A DNA stretch of 64,000 nucleotides from Corallococcus caeni (GTDB lineage Bacteria > Myxococcota > Myxococcia > Myxococcales > Myxococcaceae): contig NZ_BTTW01000003.1 in assembly GCF_036245865.1 (NCBI RefSeq), positions 124,001 through 188,000 on the forward strand, in the 5' to 3' direction. Numbering within the stretch: position 1 is the stretch's first letter; each line of letters starts with the position of its first letter. The notes under the pieces were generated by a model. That model worked only from the letters and a program-made list of their open reading frames with translations. It had not been told where the DNA came from and ran no database searches. Below, piece by piece: positions 54,692 through 63,627 of the stretch. Position numbers and translations under genes: made by a program.

Positions 54692-55635
54692 GCCGCCACC
54701 CCCGGCCCGCCGACAGCGCCCACGAGCACCGCCTCCAGGTCCGCGCCCTCGCGCTTGAGCTCCGTCAACAGCGCGCCCCGCGACCGCGCCCTGTCCAACG
54801 CCGCGTTGAGCACCGTCACGTCCGCCGCGTCCACCGTGTACACGCCTTCCTCCCGGGCACTCCCGGTCGGCAAGAAGCCCTCGCACGCCAGCGCCGCCGC
54901 GTCCGCGCCGGGGGCGAAGCGCACGCGCCAGCGCGCCCCCGCCTTCGCCAGCTCGTCCAGCCGTCCCTCGCGCAGCACGCGCCCGTCCGCGAGGATGGCC
55001 ACGCGATCACACACGCGCTCGGTCTCCGCCAGCAGGTGCGAGTTGAGGAACAGCGTCACGCCCCTCTGGACCTCCTCCTGGAGGATGCGGCGCACCTCCA
55101 GCCGGCCCATGGGGTCGATGCCGTCCGTGGGCTCGTCCAGCACGAGCAGCGCGGGCTCACCCAGGAGCGCCGCCGCCAGCCCCAGCCGCTGCCGCATGCC
55201 CTTGGAGTACCCGCCGATGCGCCGGTCCACCGCGTCCGAAAGCCCCACGCGCTCCAGCAGCTTCGCGTGCGCGCCCGCGTCGACCTTCAGCCCCTTGAGC
55301 CGGGCCACGGTGGCCAGGAACGCGGGCGACTTCCACGTGCCGGGCAGGTGCAGCCGCTCCGGCAGGTAGCCGATGCGCGCGCGGATGGCCGGATCCTCCG
55401 GAGAGCCGCCCAGCACGCGCACCGTGCCCGCGCTGGGCCGCACGATGCCGAGCACGCTCTTGATGAAGGTCGTCTTGCCCGCGCCGTTGGGGCCAATCAG
55501 CCCGAACGCGCTGCCCGCCGGGACGTGGAGGTCCATGCCCTTGAGGGCCTCATGGCCGCCGCGTCCGAACGCTCGGCGATACGTTTTTCGCAGGCCCTGC
55601 ACTTCGAGGGCGGGAGGTGGGGTCGTCACGGTCAT
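54688..55635 (-). CDS. ABC transporter ATP-binding protein
   Basis: 315 residues from ATG 55635. Walker A GPNGAGKTT, Q-loop region IGYLPERLHLPG, signature YSKGMRQRLGLAAALLGEP, Walker B LLVLDEPTDGIDP and H-loop LFLNSHLLAE are all present. The C-terminal 90 residues form the extra domain seen in CcmA/NatA-like ATPases. It energises the permease encoded next. The 280-bp upstream gap should contain the promoter. Confidence 0.95.
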   Translation of the reverse strand: MTVTTPPPALEVQGLRKTYRRAFGRGGHEALKGMDLHVPAGSAFGLIGPNGAGKTTFIKSVLGIVRPSAGTVRVLGGSPEDPAIRARIGYLPERLHLPGTWKSPAFLATVARLKGLKVDAGAHAKLLERVGLSDAVDRRIGGYSKGMRQRLGLAAALLGEPALLVLDEPTDGIDPMGRLEVRRILQEEVQRGVTLFLNSHLLAETERVCDRVAILADGRVLREGRLDELAKAGARWRVRFAPGADAAALACEGFLPTGSAREEGVYTVDAADVTVLNAALDRARSRGALLTELKREGADLEAVLVGAVGGPGVAA

Positions 55636-55914
55636 GACTGTAGACGACCCGGCGGGGCGACGATTGCACCCGCCTGCCCTCCGGGGAGGGACGGGCGGCC
55701 CTGCATGCGGGTTTCCCAATGCGTTCCCCTGTTCGCGCCGCTGGGAAACGCCTTGCGCACCCGGAGCGCGCGTGGCGCGACGCGACACCCCGTCATTCCA
55801 TGGCGTTGCACTCCTGGGGGTTCCAACGGTGCCCCTGGTCCAGGCCCTGCAATGCCTGCTGAGCGACCCGCGGGACCTGGACGCCACCCCCCGCGGCCAC
55901 ACCACACAGGAGAC
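55636..55914. other. Longest gene-free gap (279 bp)
   Basis: The region between the divergent ABC ATPase gene and a 71-codon gene. It holds an 8-bp inverted repeat, GTTTCCCA (55711-55718) and TGGGAAAC (55742-55749), with a 23-bp spacer, which might be an operator. No convincing promoter boxes and no further reading frame with a ribosome-binding site were seen. Confidence 0.4.
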
Positions 55915-56130
55915 ATGGGCATGACGTGGGCAAACGGGACCGAGCAGCAGCTTCAGGACGCGCGCCGTGAGCTGGAGGCCGCCGAGCGGGAGCTGGACAG
56001 CGGGACCGAGGCGGCGCGCGTGCGCTACGCGCGGGCGCTGTACGAGGCGGACCTCGCCGGGCGGCGGGCCGACCGCATGGCGCGCGATTCGCGCCGCCAT
56101 CAGATGACCTGGCGCCCCGTCGCCGGCTGA
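55915..56130 (+). CDS. Small coiled-coil protein
   Basis: 71 residues, ATG 55915 preceded by AGGAG at 8 bp spacing. Almost entirely one charged helix (ARRELEAAERELDSGTEAARVRYARALYEADLAGRRADRMARD) with a basic end. It is not recognised. A second in-frame ATG lies two codons on. The good ribosome site and heptad pattern support it as a real gene; no partner is evident, and hemB follows 63 bp downstream. Confidence 0.6.
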   Translation: MGMTWANGTEQQLQDARRELEAAERELDSGTEAARVRYARALYEADLAGRRADRMARDSRRHQMTWRPVAG

Positions 56131-56193
56131 GCAGGCGGTTTGGGGACGCGGAAGGGGTGAAGCGCGGGGCCGGGCGGTTTATACCGGCGACCC

Positions 56194-57162
<969 letters not shown>

Positions 57163-57184
57163 GCGACACCCCGGGCGCCTGCTT

Positions 57185-57213
57185 GCGGCGGAAGGCTTGA
57201 TCGCGTCCGCCGC
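57185..57213 (+). terminator. Weak hairpin after hemB
   Basis: GCGGCGGA (57185-57192) and TCCGCCGC (57206-57213) form an 8-bp stem with a 13-base loop, 22 bp past the hemB stop, without a clear T-run. It could also be part of the next gene's leader. Confidence 0.35.
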
Positions 57214-57238
57214 TTGCGCCCAAATGGTCCCCACCACG

Positions 57239-57787
57239 ATGCCCACCCAGAAGAAGCGGCCCGGACGCAGAACCGAGAAGCCTCCGCCACGACGTGGCGC
57301 CGCGCCTCCCCAAGCACGGGCGGCCGGGAAGGCCCGCAAGCGTCAGGTCCAGCGCCCCGGGAAGGGCCGCGCTCCGGTCCTCCGTGAGCCCGGGCCGTTG
57401 CAGTACAAAGTGGTGGAGCTGTCCACGGTGGACGAGGGCGCGCTGGAGCGCACCCTGAACGAGTGGACGGCCAAGGGCTGGAACCTGGACGGCGTGCAGT
57501 TCGCGATGCGCGAGTCCTCCAAGCGCCCGGCCATGGCCTTCATCTTCTTCACCCGCGAAGGCGAGGCCGCGCGGCACGACGAGGACGACGCCCGGCAGAA
57601 GCTGTTGCGCATGTCGGAAGGCGGCAGCCCCACGGCGCGGCTCGCGGCGGAGCACGCCGGCGAGCACGCGCAGACGGTGGTGCCCTTCGTCCACCCGCTG
57701 TCCGCGCACGAGCGGCTGGCGAAGCTGGCCGGGCTGGACGAGCCGGAGCCCACCGAAGAGGGCCTCACGCTGGAGCCCGAGGAGTGA
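57239..57787 (+). CDS. DUF4177-like protein with basic N-terminal tail
   Basis: About 182 residues. Residues 1-55 are a Lys/Arg/Pro-rich disordered tail. Residues 55-110 (LQYKVVELSTVDEGALERTLNEWTAKGWNLDGVQ and AMAFIFFTR) match the DUF4177 beta-alpha-beta pattern (YKVV ... LNxxGxxGW). The C-terminus is acidic. Starts at 57224 (ATG) or 57197 (TTG) are also in frame. Overlaps the next gene by 4 bp (GTGA). Confidence 0.72.
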   Translation: MPTQKKRPGRRTEKPPPRRGAAPPQARAAGKARKRQVQRPGKGRAPVLREPGPLQYKVVELSTVDEGALERTLNEWTAKGWNLDGVQFAMRESSKRPAMAFIFFTREGEAARHDEDDARQKLLRMSEGGSPTARLAAEHAGEHAQTVVPFVHPLSAHERLAKLAGLDEPEPTEEGLTLEPEE

Positions 57788-58428
57788 GCGCCGCCCCCGA
57801 ACGCAGCCTCATGGCGACGGAGCGCGGCGCTCCCCGCGTGCTGCGGCTGGTGCAGGAGGACGCGGAGCCGGATTCGCCCTACCCGAAGGCGTCGCTGCTC
57901 CTGCGGCTGGGCGCGCGCGTGGTGGACTGCGCGGTGGCCTGGGGCCTGTACGTGGTGTGCGGCGCGGCGGGCGCGGTGGTGGCGCTGCTGTTCCTCCTGC
58001 TCGCGGACGGAATGCTCCAGGGGCAGAGCGTGGGCAAGCGCATCTTCGGCGTGAAGGTGATGCACCTGCCCACGCGCTCGGCCGCGCGGCACCGCGACAG
58101 CACGCTGCGCAACGCGCCGCTCGCGCTGGTGGTGCTGCTGGGGATGATGCCCGCGCCGCAAGGCGTGGTGGCCGCCCTGGCGGGCTTCGTGGTGATTGGC
58201 GGCGTGGAGGCCTGGCGCGTGCTGAGCGATCCGCTGGGCCTGCGGCTGGGGGACACCTGGGCGCAGACGCAGGTGGTGGACGGGAAGGTTGTCGCGGGCG
58301 CGACGGTTGCAGCCCGCACGCCGGTGGGCGCCACGCGCGCTCCCGGACGGTTGATGTCCGCGGCGAAGGTGCGCCGCGGCAAGGCGTTCAGGAAAGGGAG
58401 ACGGGGTAAGCCATGCGCATCGCGCTGA
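57784..58428 (+). CDS. RDD-family membrane protein
   Basis: 214 residues from GTG 57784, overlapping the previous stop; ATG 57811 is the alternative. The RDD domain has LLLRLGARVVDCAVAW, membrane helix VVCGAAGAVVALLFLLLADGM, the GQSVGKRIFGVKVM loop, and a second pair of helices (LALVVLLGMMPAPQGVVAALAGFVVIGGV). Role unknown, as for most RDD proteins. The basic C-terminus (KVRRGKAFRKGRRGK) overlaps the next start by 16 bp, which suggests coupling to the ATP-grasp gene. Confidence 0.82.
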   Translation: MSAAPERSLMATERGAPRVLRLVQEDAEPDSPYPKASLLLRLGARVVDCAVAWGLYVVCGAAGAVVALLFLLLADGMLQGQSVGKRIFGVKVMHLPTRSAARHRDSTLRNAPLALVVLLGMMPAPQGVVAALAGFVVIGGVEAWRVLSDPLGLRLGDTWAQTQVVDGKVVAGATVAARTPVGATRAPGRLMSAAKVRRGKAFRKGRRGKPCASR

Positions 58429-60596
58429 CCTACAACCTGCGGCTTTCGGACTCGGAAGAAGAGGCGGAGTTCGACACGCAGGAGACGGTGAACACGTTGG
58501 CGGGAGCCATCGAGCGGCTGGGCCACCGCCTGGAGCGCTTCGAGGTGAGCGGCCCCGCGTCGCGCACCGTCGCCCGCCTGGAGGCCTACAGCCCGGACCT
58601 CATCTTCAACACGGCGGAGGGCCGGCGCGGCCGCTTCCGTGAGGCCTTCTACCCGGCGCTCTTCGACGAGCTGGGCTTCGCGTACACGGGCTCGGACGCG
58701 TACGCGCTGGCGCTCACGCTAGACAAGCAGCTCACCAAGCTCATCCTCTCCAAGCACGGCATCCGCACGCCGGGCTGGCAGTACGTGGAGAAGCTCAGCG
58801 AGCTGACGGCGGAGAACCTGCGCTTCCCCGTCATCGTGAAGCCCAACTTCGAGGGCTCCTCCAAGGGCATCACCCAGGACTCCGTCGCGGAGACGCTGGA
58901 GCAGGTGCGCGAGAAGGTGGCGAAGGCGCTGGAGAAGTACCCGGCGGGCGTGCTGGTGGAGGAGTACATCAGCGGGCGCGACCTCACGGTGCCGTTCCTG
59001 GCCGCGGTGGACAACGACTTCGACGGCGTGCTCGCGCCGGTGGAGTACGTCATCGACCCGGAGGCGTCGCAGGGCCGCAAGTACGCCATCTACGACTACG
59101 AGCTGAAGACGCGCCGGGAGAAGGCCGTGTCCGTGCGCGCCCCCGCGAACATCCCGGCGAAGATGTCCGAGGACGTCCGCAAGATGGCGCAGAAGATCCT
59201 CCAGGTGCTGGACTGCCGCGACCTGGGCCGGCTGGACTTCCGCGTGTCCGACGCGGGCGTGCCGTACTTCCTGGAGATCAACGCGCTGCCCAGCCTGGAG
59301 CCGGGCGCGGGCATCTACGCCGCGGCGGAGCTGGAGGGGCTGCACCTGGACGGGGTCATCAACTCCATCATCCAGAGTGCCGGCAAGCGCCACAAGATCC
59401 GCGACAACAAGAGCCGCCAGGGCAGGCCCGCGCGCAAGTCAGGCCCCTTGCGCGTGGGCTTCAGCTTCAACGTGAAGCGCGTGAAGCCCAGCGCCACGGC
59501 GGAGACGGTGCAGGAGGACAGCGAGGCCGAGTACGACTCGCCCAACACCCTCCAGGCCATCCGCGAGGCGATTGCGTCGTGGGGCCACGAGGTCATCGAC
59601 CTGGAGGCCACGGCGGAGCTGCCCACGGTGCTCTCCAGCACGCCGCTGGACGTGGTCTTCAACATCGCGGAGGGCTTCAAGGGACGTAACCGTGAGAGCC
59701 AGGTGCCCGCGATGCTGGAGCTCCTGGACATCCCGTACACGGGCTCTGATCCGGCGACGTTGTCGCTCGCGCTGGACAAGGCGCTGGCGAAGAAGATCGT
59801 CCGTCAGGCGGGCATCCTCACGCCCAACTTCCAGCTGATGGTCACGGGCAAGGAGCGCCTCAACAAGGAGTTCACCACCTTCCCGCTCATCGTGAAGCCG
59901 GTGGCGGAGGGCAGCTCCAAGGGCGTCGTCACCAAGAGCGTCTGCTACTCCGAAGCGGAGCTGCGCGACGTGGTGAAGGAGATCGCCGGCAAGTACCAGC
60001 AGCCCGCGCTGATTGAAGAGTACATCGGCGGCCGTGAGTTCACGGTGGGCCTCCTGGGCGAGCGGCGCCCGCGCGTGCTGCCGCCCATGGAGATCGTCTT
60101 CCTGGACAAGGCGGAGAAGAACCCGGTCTACAGCTTCCAGCACAAGCTGGATTGGACGGACCGCATCCGCTACGACGCGCCCGCGAAGATTGAACCGGCG
60201 CTGCTGGAGAAGCTGCGCACGGCGGCGCGCAACTCGTTCATGGCGCTGGGGTGCCGCGACGTGGCGCGCATCGACTTCCGCATGGACGACAAGGGGCGCA
60301 TCTACTTCATCGAGTGCAACCCGCTGCCCGGCCTCACGCCCGGCTGGAGCGACCTGGTGCTGATTGCCCAGGGCGCCGGCATGGACTACCGGACGCTGAT
60401 TGGGGAGATCATGGCCCCCGCGATCCGCCGCTACAAGGAGCGCGAGGCGCGCCGGGCCCAGACGGAGCATCCGTCCGGCACCGCCACGCCGCCGCTCAAC
60501 AAGGTCGTGCAGCGGATTGAAGAGCAGACCGCGCAGGCCAACGCCGCGGCCCCCGCGGAGAACACGCCCGCGCCGCGTCCGGAGCTCAAGTCCTGA
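58413..60596 (+). CDS. Tandem ATP-grasp (D-Ala-D-Ala ligase-like) protein
   Basis: 727 residues holding two complete ATP-grasp modules. Module 1 (1-335) shows LIFNTAEGRRGRFRE, YTGSDAYALALTLDKQLTK, VIVKPNFEGSSKGI, VEEYISGRDLTVPFL and YFLEINALPSLEPG. Module 2 (350-690) shows VVFNIAEGFKGRNRE, YTGSDPATLSLALDKALAKK, LIVKPVAEGSSKGV, IEEYIGGREFTVGLL and YFIECNPLPGLTPG. Both keep ATP- and metal-binding residues. They are clearly duplicates of one another. Ordinary Ddl has one module of about 310 residues, so a role other than cell-wall dipeptide synthesis is likely. The last 40 residues are Ala/Pro-rich. Confidence 0.85.
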   Translation: MRIALTYNLRLSDSEEEAEFDTQETVNTLAGAIERLGHRLERFEVSGPASRTVARLEAYSPDLIFNTAEGRRGRFREAFYPALFDELGFAYTGSDAYALALTLDKQLTKLILSKHGIRTPGWQYVEKLSELTAENLRFPVIVKPNFEGSSKGITQDSVAETLEQVREKVAKALEKYPAGVLVEEYISGRDLTVPFLAAVDNDFDGVLAPVEYVIDPEASQGRKYAIYDYELKTRREKAVSVRAPANIPAKMSEDVRKMAQKILQVLDCRDLGRLDFRVSDAGVPYFLEINALPSLEPGAGIYAAAELEGLHLDGVINSIIQSAGKRHKIRDNKSRQGRPARKSGPLRVGFSFNVKRVKPSATAETVQEDSEAEYDSPNTLQAIREAIASWGHEVIDLEATAELPTVLSSTPLDVVFNIAEGFKGRNRESQVPAMLELLDIPYTGSDPATLSLALDKALAKKIVRQAGILTPNFQLMVTGKERLNKEFTTFPLIVKPVAEGSSKGVVTKSVCYSEAELRDVVKEIAGKYQQPALIEEYIGGREFTVGLLGERRPRVLPPMEIVFLDKAEKNPVYSFQHKLDWTDRIRYDAPAKIEPALLEKLRTAARNSFMALGCRDVARIDFRMDDKGRIYFIECNPLPGLTPGWSDLVLIAQGAGMDYRTLIGEIMAPAIRRYKEREARRAQTEHPSGTATPPLNKVVQRIEEQTAQANAAAPAENTPAPRPELKS

Positions 60597-60622
60597 GCCA
60601 CCGCTGAGGCTCGAGCAGGGAA

Positions 60623-60662
60623 GGGGACGGTGCCCGGAAACGGCGCCGTCCCCGTTTCATTT
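60623..60662 (+). terminator. Intrinsic terminator after the ATP-grasp gene
   Basis: GGGGACGGTGCC and GGCGCCGTCCCC form an 11-of-12 stem with a 7-base loop, followed by GTTTCATTT. It lies between converging genes, ending where the next gene's stop codon begins. Confidence 0.65.
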
Positions 60663-61945
60663 CAGCCGTCGTTGAGCGCCTGCGCCCAGCCCTTCTCGAA
60701 GTTGTCGTGGTACGCCTGCCACAGCGTGTCCGAGTAGTACTTCACCAGGTTCTCGTCGTTGTAGCGCAGCGAGTTCTTGGACAGGTTGTGCGAGCCCGTC
60801 AGCACCATCTTGCGCACCGTCCCGTTGAAGTTCCCCGAGTAGACGAAGTGCTTGCTGTGCGTGAGGACCTCGCGCGGCGTGCCGTCGCCCTGCTTCACGT
60901 TGTTGGCGGAGACGTCGTAGAGCTGGCGGAGCGAGATGTTCGTCGCGCCGGTGAGCTTCGTTTTGATGCCCGCGTCCATGTCCGTGTAGAGCACGCGCAC
61001 CCGGCACCCCAGCTTGCCAATGCGCACCAGCTCCGTGGCCACGATGACGCGGCTGTCGTTGAAGTGGTTCTGGTTCACGTCCAGCGTGCAGCCCGACACG
61101 TACGTCTTGATGTAGTCCGTGAAGTTGTTCGTCACGGTGTCGCTGGACAGCTCGTTGTCGTTGCCCTCGCGCGGGAAGAAGTACGCGGTCCACGGCGCGT
61201 TGGGGGAGCTGTAGTAACCCTGGCCCGTGGTGGGGTTGTAGTAGTCCGTCGTCTTCGTGCCGGCGCGCAGGTCGTTGTGGTAGCCGACCCAGTAGTCGTA
61301 CCAGTCCCAGTCCTCGTAGCTGACGACCATGTCGTTCCAGTAGTTGTTCTGGGAGTAGGTGTTGTTCCAGGAGCCCTGCACCACCACGCGCTGGATGCGG
61401 TTGCCCTGCGGATCCGTGGTGGTGGAGAAGGTGAAGATCTTGTCGTGCATGATGGTGCCCTCGCGGTCGAAGCCCGCGATGCACGCGCTGCCCGCGCCCG
61501 TGCCGTTGCACCGCGTGAGCTCCAGCCTCAAGCCGTCCGGGCACGTCGCCGCCGGGGGCACGTAGCTGCTGATGTCGTGGATGACGCCGCCGGAGGCGAA
61601 CTCCGACGCGGCGCCGCCGTTCTGCTCGTCCACCACCAGCCGCACGATGACGCCCCGGCACAGCGCCGCCTTGATGGCCGCGTTCAGGTGGTCCGTCGTC
61701 CACAGGAACATCGCGATGCGGATGTACGAACCCTTGGGGCTGTTCTCGATGAGCCGGACGACCTCATCCTTGATGCGGTAGTCGCGCGTGCCCGTGTTGT
61801 CCGGCTGGTTGAAGACGACGTAGAGCCCCGGCACGTTCGTCGCGCCCTGGGCCTGCGCCGCCAGGTTCGGATCCGCCTGCGCCTCCGGCTGACACCCCGT
61901 GAGCGCCGCCACCACCAGTCCTGCCACCGCCAGCAACCGCTTCAT
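60662..61945 (-). CDS. Phospholipase D-like lipoprotein
   Basis: About 427 residues from ATG 61945. Lipobox ALTGC (Cys at about 17). It has two HKD half-sites: HDKIFTFSTT with downstream GSWN, and HSKHFVYSG with downstream GSHN, as in the PLD superfamily (H-x-K ... GSxN). Targets could be phospholipids or nucleic acid; a surface or periplasmic enzyme is inferred from the lipobox. A start nine codons upstream (61972) lacks support. Confidence 0.85.
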   Translation of the reverse strand: MKRLLAVAGLVVAALTGCQPEAQADPNLAAQAQGATNVPGLYVVFNQPDNTGTRDYRIKDEVVRLIENSPKGSYIRIAMFLWTTDHLNAAIKAALCRGVIVRLVVDEQNGGAASEFASGGVIHDISSYVPPAATCPDGLRLELTRCNGTGAGSACIAGFDREGTIMHDKIFTFSTTTDPQGNRIQRVVVQGSWNNTYSQNNYWNDMVVSYEDWDWYDYWVGYHNDLRAGTKTTDYYNPTTGQGYYSSPNAPWTAYFFPREGNDNELSSDTVTNNFTDYIKTYVSGCTLDVNQNHFNDSRVIVATELVRIGKLGCRVRVLYTDMDAGIKTKLTGATNISLRQLYDVSANNVKQGDGTPREVLTHSKHFVYSGNFNGTVRKMVLTGSHNLSKNSLRYNDENLVKYYSDTLWQAYHDNFEKGWAQALNDG

Positions 61946-62020
61946 GACCTGCCTCCGCTTCTCCGTTTCCAACCATTTAAGCCGAAATGGTATGAAAAGC
62001 GGAGAAAGCGGGAGTCAGTG

Positions 62021-63451
62021 TCACTTTGAGGGCGCGAAGCCGCCGTGGAAGGTGGGGGGCAGGGCGTGGTCGAAGTGGCAGCGCGCCACGGGGCCGTCCT
62101 CCAGCCGGCGCGCGTCCAGCACGGCGACGTGGGACGCGTCCGCCTTCACGTCGTAGACCTGGGTGAGCACCCAGCCGTCGTCCTCGGCGGTGGCGCCGGG
62201 GCGGGGGACGAAGATGGGCTCGGAGGGGTAGGTGCCCTCGCCCAGGTCCGCCGTCGTCATCCGGCCTGTGTCCATGTCCACGCGCACCACGCCGTCGAAC
62301 AGGCCGCGCCGGGCCTCGTCGCTCCGGTGCACGCCCATGTAGAGCGTCTGGTGCGCGCGGCCCACGACGCCGGGGGCCACGCGGGGAAACTCGCAGCTGA
62401 TGTCCGCTCGCTGCTCGGTGCGGAAGGTGCCCGCCTTCACGTCCACCACCGCCCGGTGCAGCATGCCCTGCGCGTCGGAGGACGTCGTGCCGCGCACCAG
62501 CTCACCCAGCCACTGGTTCGTCGTGAAGTCGGGGTAGCGCACGTAGTCCACCACCACCGTGTCGCCCTCCTCGTACGCGTTGCCGAAGTGCCACAGGTAG
62601 AACGCGTCGGTGGAGATGCGCACCGGGTGCTCCACGTCGTCGATGGGCACCACCAGCACGTCCGTGCCCGCCTCCGGCCGCCACCGCAGGTTCTCCGAGT
62701 ACGAACCCACGCGCAGCAGCGCGCGGAAGAGGTTCAGGCGCAGCGGTGACAGGAAGAAGACGAGGTAGCGATCCGTGGCGATGAAGTCGTGCACCATCGT
62801 CGCGCCGGGCAGCTTCACCGTGCCCAACCGCCAGGCCTTGCCGCCGTCCGGCAGGACGTAGAGGTCCGCCAGCGTGTCCCGGCCGTAGCGGACGCCGAAG
62901 TTGTAGGACGCCTTGCGCGACGGCACGCGGTGCGGGTGCGCGGAGAACGTCTCCACCACCGTGCCGTCGAAGTCCGTCTCGCCCAGCGTGGACAGGTCCT
63001 CCGGGGACACCTCCACCGGCACGCTGCCCTCGAAGAGCGCGTACAGCTTGCCGTTCCACGCCATCACGGACGTGTTCGCGGAGTTCTTGCGCACGTTGCG
63101 CAGCTTGTGGAGCAGCGGCGTGGGCGTGCCGTAGCCGCCGTAGCGCTGCGAGGACGCCTCGCGCTCCGCCACCATGGTGGGCGAGTCCAGCAGCCTCGAC
63201 GCGCCCTTCACCCCGTCCGCGCCGAAGCGCACGCCCAGCATCCCCCCGTCTCCGTCGAACCAGTGCTGGTACGGCCGGCCGTGCACGTCGAACGTCCACG
63301 GCCCCACCCGGTAGAGCGAGCCCCGCAGCCCTTCGGGCACCTGGCCCTCCACCCGCAGCGGCTCGAACCCGTGCTGGCGGGGAAGCGTGCGGAACGCCCG
63401 CAGCCAGCCCGGCGCGGAGGAGGACATCGTCTGCTTCGTCGCGGTCGTCAT
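62021..63451 (-). CDS. Carotenoid cleavage oxygenase-family protein
   Basis: 476 residues from ATG 63451. Seven-bladed propeller enzyme of the CCD/RPE65 family. Candidate iron-binding histidines lie in FSAHPHRV, TMVHDFIATDRY, LWHFGNAYEEGD and PPTFHGGFAP. The start LPRQHGFEPLRVEGQVPEGLRGSLYRVGP and WFDGDGGMLGVRF are typical. It oxidatively splits carotenoids or lignostilbene-like compounds; the substrate is not known. Divergent from a TetR regulator with two operator-like palindromes, so probably controlled by it. Confidence 0.92.
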   Translation of the reverse strand: MTTATKQTMSSSAPGWLRAFRTLPRQHGFEPLRVEGQVPEGLRGSLYRVGPWTFDVHGRPYQHWFDGDGGMLGVRFGADGVKGASRLLDSPTMVAEREASSQRYGGYGTPTPLLHKLRNVRKNSANTSVMAWNGKLYALFEGSVPVEVSPEDLSTLGETDFDGTVVETFSAHPHRVPSRKASYNFGVRYGRDTLADLYVLPDGGKAWRLGTVKLPGATMVHDFIATDRYLVFFLSPLRLNLFRALLRVGSYSENLRWRPEAGTDVLVVPIDDVEHPVRISTDAFYLWHFGNAYEEGDTVVVDYVRYPDFTTNQWLGELVRGTTSSDAQGMLHRAVVDVKAGTFRTEQRADISCEFPRVAPGVVGRAHQTLYMGVHRSDEARRGLFDGVVRVDMDTGRMTTADLGEGTYPSEPIFVPRPGATAEDDGWVLTQVYDVKADASHVAVLDARRLEDGPVARCHFDHALPPTFHGGFAPSK

Positions 63452-63515
63452 GACGGCTCCCTTTCCAGTGCAACGTCCGGGCGCGAAAGGACCTCGCGCC
63501 GCCCATCGTGTAGAC

Positions 63516-63559
63516 ACTGTAAACATCGCATGTTGTCGCCGTCAACATGGATGTTGACG
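63516..63559 (-). promoter_or_regulatory. Carotenoid oxygenase promoter with paired TetR-type palindromes
   Basis: On the minus strand TTGACG (63545-63540), an 18-bp spacer and TACAGT (63521-63516). Over the -35 box sits CGTCAACATGGATGTTGACG (63540-63559), a dyad of 9-bp arms around GG. Inside the spacer sits AACATCGCATGTT (63522-63534), which shares the AACAT/ATGTT half-sites. Repression by the divergently encoded TetR protein is inferred. Confidence 0.65.
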
Positions 63560-63627
63560 CTGGCAACTTTGGCCCGTGGATGGTCAAGTCACGCAGGCGA
63601 CAGTCGGGGCATGAGGAGGCACGGACG

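Noticed and set aside
50798-55369. A 1523-codon open frame on the plus strand
   Set aside because: It runs antisense to the spermidine-synthase-like gene and the ABC operon and consists of low-complexity Arg/His/Gln/Ala sequence without motifs.
63611-63627. ATG at 63611 as TetR start
   Set aside because: It is out of frame with the TetR reading frame; it lies just before the AGGAGG ribosome-binding site of GTG 63628.
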